Shown here piece after piece: positions 52,101-64,000 of a stretch of DNA of 64,000 bases (positions within the stretch are counted from its first letter, which is position 1; each line of letters starts with the position of its first letter). A program made the position numbers and the translations under genes. The notes beneath the pieces were generated by a model. The model was not told where the DNA came from. It made no database searches and was given only the letters and a program-made list of their open reading frames with translations. The DNA is from Prosapia bicincta (Eukaryota > Arthropoda > Insecta > Hemiptera > Cercopidae), in the NCBI GenBank assembly GCA_036971475.1, contig JBAIZL010000003.1, positions 53,303,842 to 53,367,841 on the forward strand, written 5' to 3'.

Positions 52101-55100
52101 ATATACGACCAAGATATGAAATAACAACCCAAATAATATCAGGAACACACCTATCACTGCCCAAATCGCTCCAGTCACGCCCGTTGAAGTATAAATACCG
52201 CCCTATTGAAGAAATGCTATGTTTGTACCTCCTTCTCACACCTACATCCACCCATAAGGACTAAATCCCGCCCAAAACTGATAATATACGTTTTATTTAT
52301 CGTTCATTAGGGTGAATGACCTCAATTTAGAGTAAATAATCTAAAATAAACAGACTATTGTTGTTCTACTTTCGATTTTTCTAATATATACGATCTAGAT
52401 ATGAAATAACAACTTAAATAATATCAGGAACACACCTATCACTGCCCAAATCGCTCCAGTCACGCCCGTTGAAGAATAAATACCGCCCTATTGAAGGAAG
52501 TCTATGTTTGTCCCTCCTTCTCACACCTACATCCACCCATAAGGACTAAATCCCGCCCAAAACTGATTATAGACGTTTTATTTATCGTTCATTATTGTGA
52601 ATGACCTCAATTTAGAGTAAATAATCTAAAATAAACAGACTATTGTTGTTCTACTTTCGATTTTTTTAATATATACGATCTAGATATGAAATAACAACCC
52701 AAATAATATCAGGAACACACCTATCACTGCCCAAATCGCTCCAGTCATGCCCGTTGAAATATAAATACCGCCCTATTGATGAAATGCTATGTTTGTACCT
52801 CCTTCTCACACCTACATCCACCCATAAGGACTAAATCCCGCCCAAAACTGATTATAGACGTTTTATTTATCGTTCATTATTGTGAATGACCTCAATTTAG
52901 AGTAAATAATCTAAAATAAACAGACTATTGTTGTTCTACTTTTGATTTTTCTAATATATACGATCTAGATATGAAATAACAACTTAAATAATATCGGGAA
53001 CACACCTATCACTGCCCAAATCGCTGCAGTCACGCCCGTTGAAGTATAAATACCGCCCTATTGATGAAATGCTATGTTTGTACCTCCTTCTCACACCTAC
53101 ATCCACCCATAAGGACTAAATCCCGCCCAAAACTGATTATAGACGTTTTATTTATCGTTCATTATTGTGAATGACCTCAATTTAGAGTAAATAATCTAAA
53201 ATAAACAGACTATTGTTGTTCTACTTTTGATTTTTCTAATATATACGATCTAGATATGAAATAACAACTTACATAATATCAGGAACACACCTATCACTGC
53301 CCAAATCGCTCCAGTCACGCCCGTTGAAGTATAAATACCGCCCTATTGAAGGAAGTCTATGTTTGTCCCTCCTTCTCACACCTACATCCACCCATAAGGA
53401 CTAAATCCCGCCCAAAACTGATTATAGATGTTTTATTTATCGTTCATTATTGTGAATGACCTCAATTTAGAGTAAATAATCTAAAATAAACAGACTATTG
53501 TTGTTCTACTTTTGATTTTTCTAATATATACGACCTAGATATGAAATAACAACCCAAATAATATCAGGAACACACCTATCACTGCCCAAATCGCTCCAGT
53601 CACGCCCGTGGAAGTATAAATACCGCCCTATTGATGAAATGCTATGGTTTGTACCTCCTTCTCACACCTACATCCACCCATAAGGACTAAATCCCGCCCA
53701 AAACTGATATAGACGTTTTATTTATCGTTCATTAGGGTGAATGACCTCAATTTAGAGTAAATAATCTAAAATAAACAGACTATTGTTGTTCTACTTTTGA
53801 TTTTTCTAATATATACGATCTAGATATGAAATAACAACTTAAATAATATCGGGAACACACCTATCACTGCCCAAATCGCTGCAGTCACGCCCGTTGAAGT
53901 ATAAATACCGCCCTATTGATGAAATGCTATGTTTGTACCTCCTTCTCACACCTACATCCACCCATAAGGACTAAATCCCGCCCAAAACTGATATAGACGT
54001 TTTATTTATCGTTCATTAGGGTGAATGACCTCAATTTAGAGTAAATAATCTAAAATAAGCAGACTATTGTTGTTCTACTTTTGATTTTTCTATTATATAC
54101 GACCAAGATATGAAATAACAACCCAAATAATATCAGGAACACACCTATCACTGCCCAAATCGCTCCAGTCACGCCCGTTGAAGTATAAATACCGCCCTAT
54201 TGAAGGAAGTCTATGTTTGTCCCTCCTTCTCACACCTACATCCACCCATAAGGACTAAATCCCGCCCAAAACTGATTATAGATGTTTTATTTATCGTTCA
54301 TTATTGTGAATGACCTCAATTTAGAGTAAATAATCTAAAATAAACAGACTATTGTTGTTCTACTTTTGATTTTTCTAATATATACGACCTAGATATGAAA
54401 TAACAACCCAAATAATATCAGGAACACACCTATCACTGCCCAAATCGCTCCAGTCACGCCCGTTGAAGTATAAATACCGCCCTATTGATGAAATGCTATG
54501 TTTGTACCTCCTTCTCACACCTACATCCACCCATAAGGACTAAATCCCGCCCAAAACTGATTATAGACGTTTTATTTATCGTTCATTATTGTGAATGACC
54601 TCAATTTAGAGTAAATAATCTAAAATAAACAGACTATTGTTGTTCTACTTTTGATTTTTCTAATATATAAGATCTAGATATGAAATAACAACTTAAATAA
54701 TATCGGGAACACACCTATCACTGCCCAAATCGCTGCAGTCACGCCCGTTGAAGTATAAATACCGTCCTATTGATGAAATGCTATGTTTGTACCTCCTTCT
54801 CACACCTACATCCACCCATAAGGACTAAATCCCGCCCAAAACTGATTATAGACGTTTTATTTATCGTTCATTATTGTGAATGACCTCAATTTAGAGTATA
54901 TAATCTAAAATAAACAGACTATTGTTGTTCTACTTTTGATTTTTCTAATATATACGATCTAGATATGAAATAACAACTTAAATAATATCGGGAACACACC
55001 TATCACTGCCCAAATCGCTGCAGTCACGCCCGTTGAAGTATAAATACCGCCCTATTGAAGAAATGCTATGTTTGTACCTCCTTCTCACACCTACATCCAC

Positions 55101-56599
55101 CCATAAGGACTAAATCCGGCCCAATACTGATATAAACGTTTTATTTATCGTTCTTTAGGGTGAATGACCTCAATTTAGAGTAAATAATCTAAAATAAACA
55201 AACTATTGTTTTTCTACTTTCGATTTTTCTAATATATACGATCTAGATATGAAATAACAACTTAAATAATATCAGGAACACACCTATCACTGCCCAAATC
55301 GCTCCAGTCACGCCCGTTGAAGTATAAATACCGCCCTATTGAAGGAAGTCTATGTTTGTCCCTCCTTCTCACACCTACATCCACCCATAAGGACTAAATC
55401 CCGCCCAAAACTGATTATAGACGTTTTATTTATCGTTCATTATTGTGAATGACCTCAATTTAGAGTAAATAATCTAAAATAAACAGACTATTGTTGTTCT
55501 ACTTTTGATTTTTCTAATATACACGATCTAGATATGAAATAACAACCCAAATAATATCAGGAACACACCTAGCACTGCCCAAATCGTTCCAGTCACGCCC
55601 GTTGAAGTATAAATACCGCCCTATTGAAGAACTGCTATGTTTGTACTTCCTTGTCACACCTACATCCACCCATAAGGACTAAATCCCGCCAAAAACTGAT
55701 AATATACGTTTTATTTATCGTTCATTAGGGTGAATGACCTCAATTTAGAGTAAATAATCTAAAATAAACAGACTATTGTTGTTCTACTTTTGATTTTTCT
55801 AATATATACGATCTAGATATGAAATAACAACCCAAATAATATCAGGAACACACCTATCACTGCCCAAATCGCTGCAGTCACGCCCGTTGAAGTATAAATA
55901 CCGCCCTATTGAAGGAATGCTATGTTTGTACCTCCTTCTCACACCTACATCCACCCATAAGGACTAAATCCCGCCCAAAACTGATAATATACGTTTTATT
56001 TATCGTTCATTAGGGTGAATGACCTCAATTTAGAGTAAATAATCTAAAATAAACAGAATATTGTTGTTCTACTTTCGATTTTTCTAATATATACGATCTA
56101 GATATGAAATAACAACTTAAATAATATCAGGAACACACCTATCACTGCCCAAATCGCTCCAGTCACGCCCGTTGAAGTATAAATACCGCCCTATTGAAGG
56201 AAGTCTATGTTTGTCCCTCCTTCTCACACCTACATCCACCCATAAGGACTAAATCCCGCCCAAAACTGATTATAGACGTTTTATTTATCGTTCATTATTG
56301 TGAATGACCTCAATTTAGAGTAAATAATCTAAAATAAACAGACTATTGTTGTTCTACTTTTGATTTTTCTAATATATACGATCTAGATATGAAATAACAA
56401 CTTAAATAATATCAGGAACACACCTATCACTGCCCAAATCGCTGCAGTCACGCCCGTTGAAGTATAAATACCGCCCTATTGAAGAAATGCTATGTTTGTA
56501 CCTCCTTCTCACACCTACATCCACCCATAAGGACTAAATCCCGCCCAATACTGATATAGACGTTTTATTTATCGTTCATTAGGGTGAATGACCTCAATT

Positions 56600-59500
56600 T
56601 AGAGTACATAATCTAAAATAAACAGACTATTGTTGTTCTACTTTCGATTTTTCTATTATATACGACCTAGATATGAAATAACAACCCAAATAATATCAGG
56701 AACACACCTATCACTGCCCAAATCGCTGCAGTCACGCCCGTTGAAGTATAAATACCGCCCTATTGAAGGAATGCTATGTTTGTACCTCCTTCTCACACCT
56801 ACATCCACCCATAAGGACTAAATTCCGCCAAAAACTGATAATATACGTTTTATTTATCGTTCATTAGGGTGAATGACCTCAATTTAGGGTAAATAATCTA
56901 AAATAAACAGACTATTGTTGTTCTACTTTCGATTTTTCTAATATATACGATCTAGATATGAAATAACAACTTAAATAATATCAGGAACACACCTATCACT
57001 GCCCAAATCGCTCCAGTCACGCCCATTGAAGTATAAATACCGCCCTATTGAAGGAATGCTATGTTTGTACCTCCTTCTCACACCTACATCCACCCATAAG
57101 GACTAAATCCCGCCCAAAACTGATAATATACGTTTTATTTATCGTTCATTAGGGTGAATGACCTCAATTTAGAGTAAATAATCTAAAATAAACAGACTAT
57201 TGTTGTTCTACTTTCGATTTTTCTAATATATACGATCTAGATATGAAATAACAACTTAAATAATATCAGGAACACACCTATCACTGCCCAAATCGCTCCA
57301 GTCACGCCCATTGAAGTATAAATACCGCCCTATTGAAGGAATGCTATGTTTGTACCTCCTTCTCACACCTACATCCACCCATAAGGACTAAATCCCGCCC
57401 AAAACTGATAATATACGTTTTATTTATCGTTCATTAGGGTGAATGACCTCAATTTAGAGTAAATAATCTAAAATAAACAGACTATTGTTGTTCTACTTTC
57501 GATTTTTCTAATATATACGATCTAGATATGAAATAACAACTTAAATAATATCAGGAACACACCTATCACTGCCCAAATCGCTCCAGTCACGCCCATTGAA
57601 GTATAAATACCGCCCTATTGAAGGAATGCTATGTTTGTACCTCCTTCTCACACCTACATCCACCCATAAGGACTAAATCCCGCCCAAAACTGATAATATA
57701 CGTTTTATTTATCGTTCATTAGGGTGAATGACCTCAATTTAGAGTAAATAATCTAAAATAAACAGACTATTGTTGTTCTACTTTCGATTTTTCTAATATA
57801 TACGATCTAGATATGAAATAACAACTTAAATAATATCAGGAACACACCTATCACTGCCCAAATCGCTCCAGTCACGCCCGTTGAAGTATAAATACCGCCC
57901 TATTGAAGGAAGTCTATGTTTGTCCCTCCTTCTCACACCTACATCCATCCATAAGGACTAAATCCCGCCCAATACTGATATAGACGTTATATTTATCGTT
58001 CATTATTGTGAATGACCTCAATTTGGAGTAAATAATCTAAAATAAACAGACTATTGTTGTTCTACTTTTGATTTTTCTAATATATACGATCTAGATATGA
58101 AATAACAACTTAAATAATATCAGGAACACACCTATCACTGCCCAAATCGCTGCAGTCACGCCCGTTGAAGTATAAATACCGCCCTATTGAAGAAATGCTA
58201 TGTTTGTACCTCCTTCTCACACCTACATCCACCCATAAGGACTAAATCCCGCCCAATACTGATATAGACGTTTTATTTATCGTTCATTATGGCGAACCAC
58301 CTCAATTTAGAGTAAATAATCTAAAATAAACAGACTATTGTTGACCTACTTTCGATTTTTCTAATATATACGATCTAGATATGAAATAACAACTTAAATA
58401 ATATCAGGAACACACCTATCACTGCCCAAATCGCTCCAGTCACGCCCGTTGAAGTATAAATACCGCCCTATTGATTAAATGCTATGTTTGTACCTCCATC
58501 TCACACCTACATCCACCCATAAGGACTAAATCCCGCCCAAAACTGATAATATACGTTTTATTTATCGTTCATTAGGGTGAATGACCTCAATTTAGAGTAA
58601 ATAATCTAAAATAAACAGACTATTGTTGTTCTACTTTCGATTTTTCTAATATATACGATCTAGATATGAAATAACAACTTAAATAATATCAGGAACACAC
58701 CTATTACTGCCCAAATCGCTCCAGTCACGCCCGTTGAAGTATAAATACCGCCCTATTGAAGGAATGCTATGATTGTACCTCCTTCTCACACCTACATCCA
58801 CCCATAAGGACTAAATCCCGCCCAAAACTGATTATAGACGTTTTATTTATCGTTCATTAGGGTGAATGACCTCAATTTAGAGTAAATAATCTAAAATAAA
58901 CAGACTATTGTTGTTCTACTTTCGATTTTTCTAATATATACGATCTAGATATGAAATAACAACTTAAATAATATCAGGAACACACCTATCACTGCCCAAA
59001 TCGCTCCAGTCACGCCCGTTGAAGTATAAATACCGCCCTATTGAAGGACTGCTATGTTTGTACCTCCTTCTCACACCTACATCCACCCATAAGGACTAAA
59101 TCCCGCCCAAAACTGATAATATACGTTTTATTTATCGTTCATTAGGGTGAATGACCTCAATTTAGAGTAAATAATCTAAAATAAACAGACTATTGTTCTT
59201 CTACTTTCGATTTTTCTAATATATACGATCTAGATATGAAATAACAACTTAAATAATATCAGGAACACACCTATCACTGCCCAAATCGCTCCAGTCACGC
59301 CCGTTGAAGTATAAATACCGCGCTATTGAAGGAAGTCTATGTTTGTCCCTCCTTCTCACACCTACATCCACCCATAAGGACTAAATCCCGCCCAAAACTG
59401 ATAATATACGTTTTATTTATCGTTCATTAGGGTGAATGACCTCAATTTAGAGTAAATAATCTAAAATAAACAGACTATTGTTGTTCTACTTTCGATTTTT

Positions 59501-62500
59501 CTATTATATACGACCTAGATATGAAATAACAACTTAAATAATATCAGGAACACACCTATCACTGCCCAAATCGCTGCAGTCACGCCCGTTGAAGTATAAA
59601 TACCGCCCTATTGAAGAAATGCTATGTTTGTACCTCCTTCTCACACCTACATCCACCCATAAGGACTAAATCCCGCCCAAAACTGATAATATACGTTTTA
59701 TTTATCGTTCATTAGGGTGAATGACCTCAATTTAGAGTAAATAATCTAAAATAAACAGACTATTGTTGTTCTACTTTCGATTTTTCTAATATATACGATC
59801 TAGATATGAAATAACAACTTAAATAATATCAGGAACACACCTATCACTGCCCAAATCGCTGCAGTCACGCCCGTTGAAGTATAAATACCGCCCTATTGAA
59901 GAAATGCTATGTTTGTACCTCCTTCTCACACCTACATCCACCCATAAGGACTAAATCCCGCCCAATACTGATATAGACGTTTTATTTATCGTTCATTATT
60001 GTGAATGACCTCAATTTAGAGTAAATAATCTAAAATAAACAGACTGTTGTTGTTCTACTTTTGATTTTTCTATTATATACGACCAAGATATGAAATAACA
60101 ACCCAAATAATATCAGGAACACACCTATCACTGCCAAATCGCTGCAGTCACGCCCGTTGAAGTATAAATACCGCCCTATTGATGAAATGCTATGTTTGTA
60201 CCTCCTTCTCACACCTACATCCACCCATAAGGACTAAATCCCGCCCAAAACTGATTATAGACGTTTTATTTATCGTTCATTATTGTGAATGACCTCAATT
60301 TAAAGTAAATAATCTAAAATAAACAGACTATTGTTGTTCTACTTTCGATTTTTCTAATATATACGATCTAGATATGAAATAACAACTTAAATAATATCAG
60401 CAACACACCTATCACTGCCCAAATCGCTCCAGTCACGCCCGTTGAATTATAAATACCGCCCTATTGAAGGAATGCTATGTTTGTACCTCCTTCTCACACC
60501 TACATCCACCCATAAGGACTAAATCCCGCCCAAAACTGATAATATACGTTTTATTTATCGTTCATTAGGGTGAATGACCTCAATTTAGAGTAAATAATCT
60601 AAAATAAACAGACTATTGTTGTTCTACTTTCGATTTTTCTAATATATACGATCTAGATATGAAATAACAACTTAAATAATATCAGGAACACACCTATCAC
60701 TGCCCAAATCGCTGCAGTCACGCCCGTTGAAGTATAAATACCGCCCTATTGAAGAAATGTTATGTTTGTACCTCCTTCTCACACCTACATCCACCCATAA
60801 GGACTAAATCCCGCCCAATACTGATATAGACGTTTTATTTATCGTTCATTATTGTGAATGACCTCAATTTAGAGTAAATAATCTAAAATAAACAGACTGT
60901 TGTTGTTCTACTTTTGATTTTTCTATTATATACGACCAAGATATGAAATAACAACCCAAATAATATCAGGAACACACCTATCACTGCCAAATCGCTGCAG
61001 TCACGCCCGTTGAAGTATAAATACCGCCCTATTGATGAAATGCTATGTTTGTACCTCCTTCTCACACCTACATCCACCCATAAGGACTAAATCCCGCCCA
61101 AAACTGATTATAGACGTTTTATTTATCGTTCATTATTGTAAATGACCTCAATTTAAAGTAAATAATCTAAAATAAACAGACTATTGTTGTTCTACTTTCA
61201 ATTTTTCTAATATATACGATCTAGATATGAAATAACAACTTAAATAATATCAGGAACACACCTATCACTGCCCAAATCGCTCCAGTCACGCCCATTGAAG
61301 TATAAATACCGCCCTATTGAAGGAATGCTATGTTTGTACCTCCTTCTCACCCCTACATCCACCCATAAGGACTAAATCCCGCCCAAAACTGATAATATAC
61401 GTTTTATTTATCGTTCATTAGGGTGAATGACCTCAATTTAGAGTAAATAATCTAAAATAAACAGACTATTGTTGTTCTACTTTCGATTTTTCTAATATAT
61501 ACGATCTAGATATGAAATAACAACTTAAATAATATCAGGAACACACCTATCACTGCCCAAATCGCTCCAGTCACGCCCATTGAAGTATAAATACCGCCCT
61601 ATTGAAGGAATGCTATGTTTGTACCTCCTTCTCACACCTACATCCACCCATAAGGACTAAATCCCGCCCAAAACTGATAATATACGTTTTATTTATCGTT
61701 CATTAGGGTGAATGACCTCAATTTAGAGTAAATAATCTAAAATAAACAGACTATTGTTGTTCTACTTTCGATTTTTCTAATATATACGATCTAGATATGA
61801 AATAACAACTTAAATAATATCAGGAACACACCTATCACTGCCCAAATCGCTCCAGTCACGCCCATTGAAGTATAAATACCGCCCTATAGAAGGAATGCTA
61901 TGTTTGTACCTCCTTCTCACACCTACATCCACCCATAAGGACTAAATCCCGCCCAAAACTGATAATATACGTTTTATTTATCGTTCATTAGGGTGAATGA
62001 CCTCAATTTAGAGTAAATAATCTAAAATAAACAGACTATTGTTGTTCTACTTTCGATTTTTCTAATATATACGATCTAGATATGAAATAACAACTTAAAT
62101 AATATCAGGAACACACCTATCACTGCCCAAATCGCTCCAGTCACGCCCGTTGAAGTATAAATACCGCCCTATTGAAGGAAGTCTATGTTTGTCCCTCCTT
62201 CTCACACCTACATCCACCCATAAGGACTAAATCCCGCCCAAAACTGATTATAGACGTTTTATTTATCGTTCATTATTGTGAATGACCTCAATTTGGAGTA
62301 AATAATCTAAAATAAACAGACTATTGTTGTTCTACTTTTGATTTTTCTAATATATACGATCTAGATATGAAATAACAACTTAAATAATATCAGGAACACA
62401 CCTATCACTGCCCAAATCGCTGCAGTCACGCCCGTTGAAGTATAAATACCGCCCTATTGAAGAAATGCTATGTTTGTACCTCCTTCTCACACCTACATCC

Positions 62501-64000
62501 ACCCATAAGGACTAAATCCCGCCCAATACTGATATAGACGTTTTATTTATCGTTCTTTATGGCGAACCACCTCAATTTAGAGTAAATAATCTAAAATAAA
62601 CAGACTATTGTTGACCTACTTTCGATTTTTCTAATATATACGATCTAGATATGAAATAACAACTTAAATAATATCAGGAACACACCTATCACTGCCCAAA
62701 TCGCTCCAGTCACGCCCGTTGAAGTATAAATACCGCCATATTGATGAAATGCTATGTTTGTACCTCCTTCTCACACCTACATCCACCCATAATGACTAAA
62801 TCCCGCCCAATACTGATATAGACGTTTTATTTATCGTTCATTAGGGTGAATGACCTCAATTTAGAGTAAATAATCTAAAATAAACAGACTATTGTTGTTC
62901 TACTTTCGATTTTTCTATTATATACGACCTAGATATGAAATAACAACCCAAATAATATCAGGAACACACCTATCACTGCCCAAATCGCTCCAGTCACGCC
63001 CGTTAAAGTATAAATACCGCCATATTGATGAAATGCTATGTTTGTACCTCCTTCTCACACCTACATCCACCCATAAGGACTAAATCCCGCCCAATACTGA
63101 TATAGACGTTTTATTTATCGTTCATTAGGGTGAATGACCTCAATTTAGAGTAAATAATCTAAAATAAACAGACTATTGTTGTTCTACTTTCGATTTTTCT
63201 AATATATACGATCTAGATATGAAATAACAACTTAAATAATATCAGGAACACACCTATTACTGCCCAAATCGCTCCAGTCACGCCCGTTGAAGTATAAATA
63301 CCGCCCTATTGAAGGAATGCTATGATTGTACCTCCTTCTCACACCTACATCCACCCATAAGGACTAAATCCCGCCCAAAACTGATAATATACGTTTTATT
63401 TATCGTTCATTAGGGTGAATGACCTCAATTTAGAGTAAATAATCTAAAATAAACAGACTATTGTTGTTCTACTTTCGATTTTTCTAATATATACGATCTA
63501 GATATGAAATAACAACTTAAATAATATCAGGAACACACCTATCACTGCCCAAATCGCTCCAGTCACGCCCGTTGAAGTATAAATACCGCCCTATTGAAGG
63601 AATGCTATGTTTGTACCTCCTTCTCACACCTACATCCTAAATCCCGCCCAAAACTGATAATATACGTTTTATTTATCGTTCATTAGGGTGAATGACCTCA
63701 ATTTAGAGTAAATAATCTAAAATAAACAGACTATTGTTGTTCTACTTTCGATTTTTCTAATATATACGATCTAGATATGAAATAACAACTTAAATAATAT
63801 CAGGAACACACCTATCACTGCCCAAATCGCTCCAGTCACGCCCGTTGAATTATAAATACCGCCCTATTAAAGGAATGCTATGTTTGTACCTCCTTCTCAC
63901 ACCTACATCCACCCATAAGGACTAAATCCCGCCCAAAACTGATAATATACGTTTTATTTATCGTTCATTAGGGTGAATGACCTCAATTTAGAGTAAATAA
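56600..64000. repeat. Satellite: long-range copy of the 36-39 kb and 43.6-50 kb regions
   Basis: Variant order in 56.6-59.0 kb repeats that of 36.1-38.5 kb at an offset of about 20,500 bp (72 monomers). From about 59.0 to 61.1 kb it repeats 43.6-45.75 kb at an offset of exactly 15,376 bp (54 monomers). After the 6-monomer block the offset becomes 13,668 bp (48 monomers), for example 49224 with 62892. The change of 1,708 bp equals the extra 6-monomer copy at 45753-49168. Confidence 0.8.
63560..63720. repeat. Satellite monomer with 12-bp internal deletion
   Basis: At about 63636 CACCTACATCC runs directly into TAAATCCCGCCC, lacking the usual ACCCATAAGGAC. It is a useful single-copy tag within the array. 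Confidence 0.85.

Larger units (their letters stand above)
21337..64000. repeat. Satellite array, 284/285-bp monomers, about 150 copies
   Basis: The window from here to its right edge is one head-to-tail array. Monomers start with ACTTTCGATTTTTCTA at 21337, 21621 and so on, spaced 284 or 285 bp. The length difference comes mainly from CTGATATAGACG versus CTGATTATAGACG or CTGATAATATACG. Fixed landmarks are ATCTAGAT (monomer position about 26-33), CACGCCC and TATAAATA (about 94-115), a pyrimidine-rich stretch, and the dyad TCATT-AGGGTG-AATGA (about 222-237). No unrelated sequence interrupts the array. Short frames of 63 or 64 codons recur in some monomers and start at TTG; they reflect monomer variants, not genes. 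An array of this size suggests centromeric, pericentromeric or other heterochromatin, which is inference. Confidence 0.98.

Noticed and set aside
21611..63083. Recurrent 63- and 64-codon frames in satellite monomers as a multicopy gene
   Set aside because: The plus-strand frames start at TTG and are open only in the minor subfamily where one stop is lost; the minus-strand frames appear only where one base is missing. No codon-level constraint is visible.
21337..64000. CENP-B box or telomeric repeats in the satellite
   Set aside because: I found no match to the CENP-B box consensus and no TTAGG-type tandem repeats.

Overview
The window looks like non-coding, repeat-dominated nuclear DNA from an animal, most likely an arthropod and plausibly an insect of the hemipteran type. 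The grounds are AT-rich sequence, spliced-type rather than operon-type gene relics, CATA-repeat tails typical of insect interspersed repeats, and fragments of a repetitive gene family (motifs PPLHIKLGLMK, WREP-DH--DCYFC, ERFH-DI) that I know from arthropod and cnidarian genomes. The species call is inference. I find no intact protein-coding gene, no rRNA or tRNA gene and no CRISPR array.

Layout. (1) 1-1380: minisatellite block 1, built of about 23-bp units in a 114-bp five-unit higher-order repeat. (2) 1381-6780: unique-looking unit 1. (3) 6780-10240: minisatellite block 2, with degenerate units on the left, a 160-bp seven-unit repeat in the middle and the 114-bp repeat on the right. (4) 10241-20785: unit 2, a second, longer copy of unit 1. 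(5) 20786-21336: minisatellite block 3, degenerate units only. (6) 21337-64000: one uninterrupted satellite array of about 150 monomers of 284/285 bp, running off the right edge. The left third is thus two tandem copies of a macro-unit (minisatellite plus unique segment), and the satellite abuts the third minisatellite block.

Unit 2 keeps about 4.8 kb (about 13248-18025) that unit 1 lacks. That extra part, read with the shared part, reveals a dead DNA-transposon-like element on the minus strand. A right inverted repeat lies at 16666-16779, followed by N-terminal and middle coding remnants (16469-15686), a nested insertion of about 2 kb (about 15685-13706), middle and C-terminal coding remnants (13705-13140, and 4097-3800 in unit 1), and a left inverted repeat (12551-12690 in unit 2, 3504-3607 in unit 1). 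The two 73-bp inverted-repeat cores differ at only 4 positions. Unit 2 also carries a 108-bp-arm foldback insertion, a 183-bp insertion flanked by 7-bp direct repeats, and an AT microsatellite, all absent from unit 1, so the two units act as empty and filled sites for each other.

The satellite shows nested higher-order structure: 9-12-monomer blocks on the left, a 17-monomer duplication, a recent 6-monomer (1,708-bp) tandem duplication, and a long-range copy of the 36-51 kb region in the last 7.5 kb. Two monomer subfamilies with linked diagnostic bases are interspersed. Open frames over the minisatellites and satellite come from repeat periodicity; those whose starts I checked begin at TTG. 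I treat them as non-genic.
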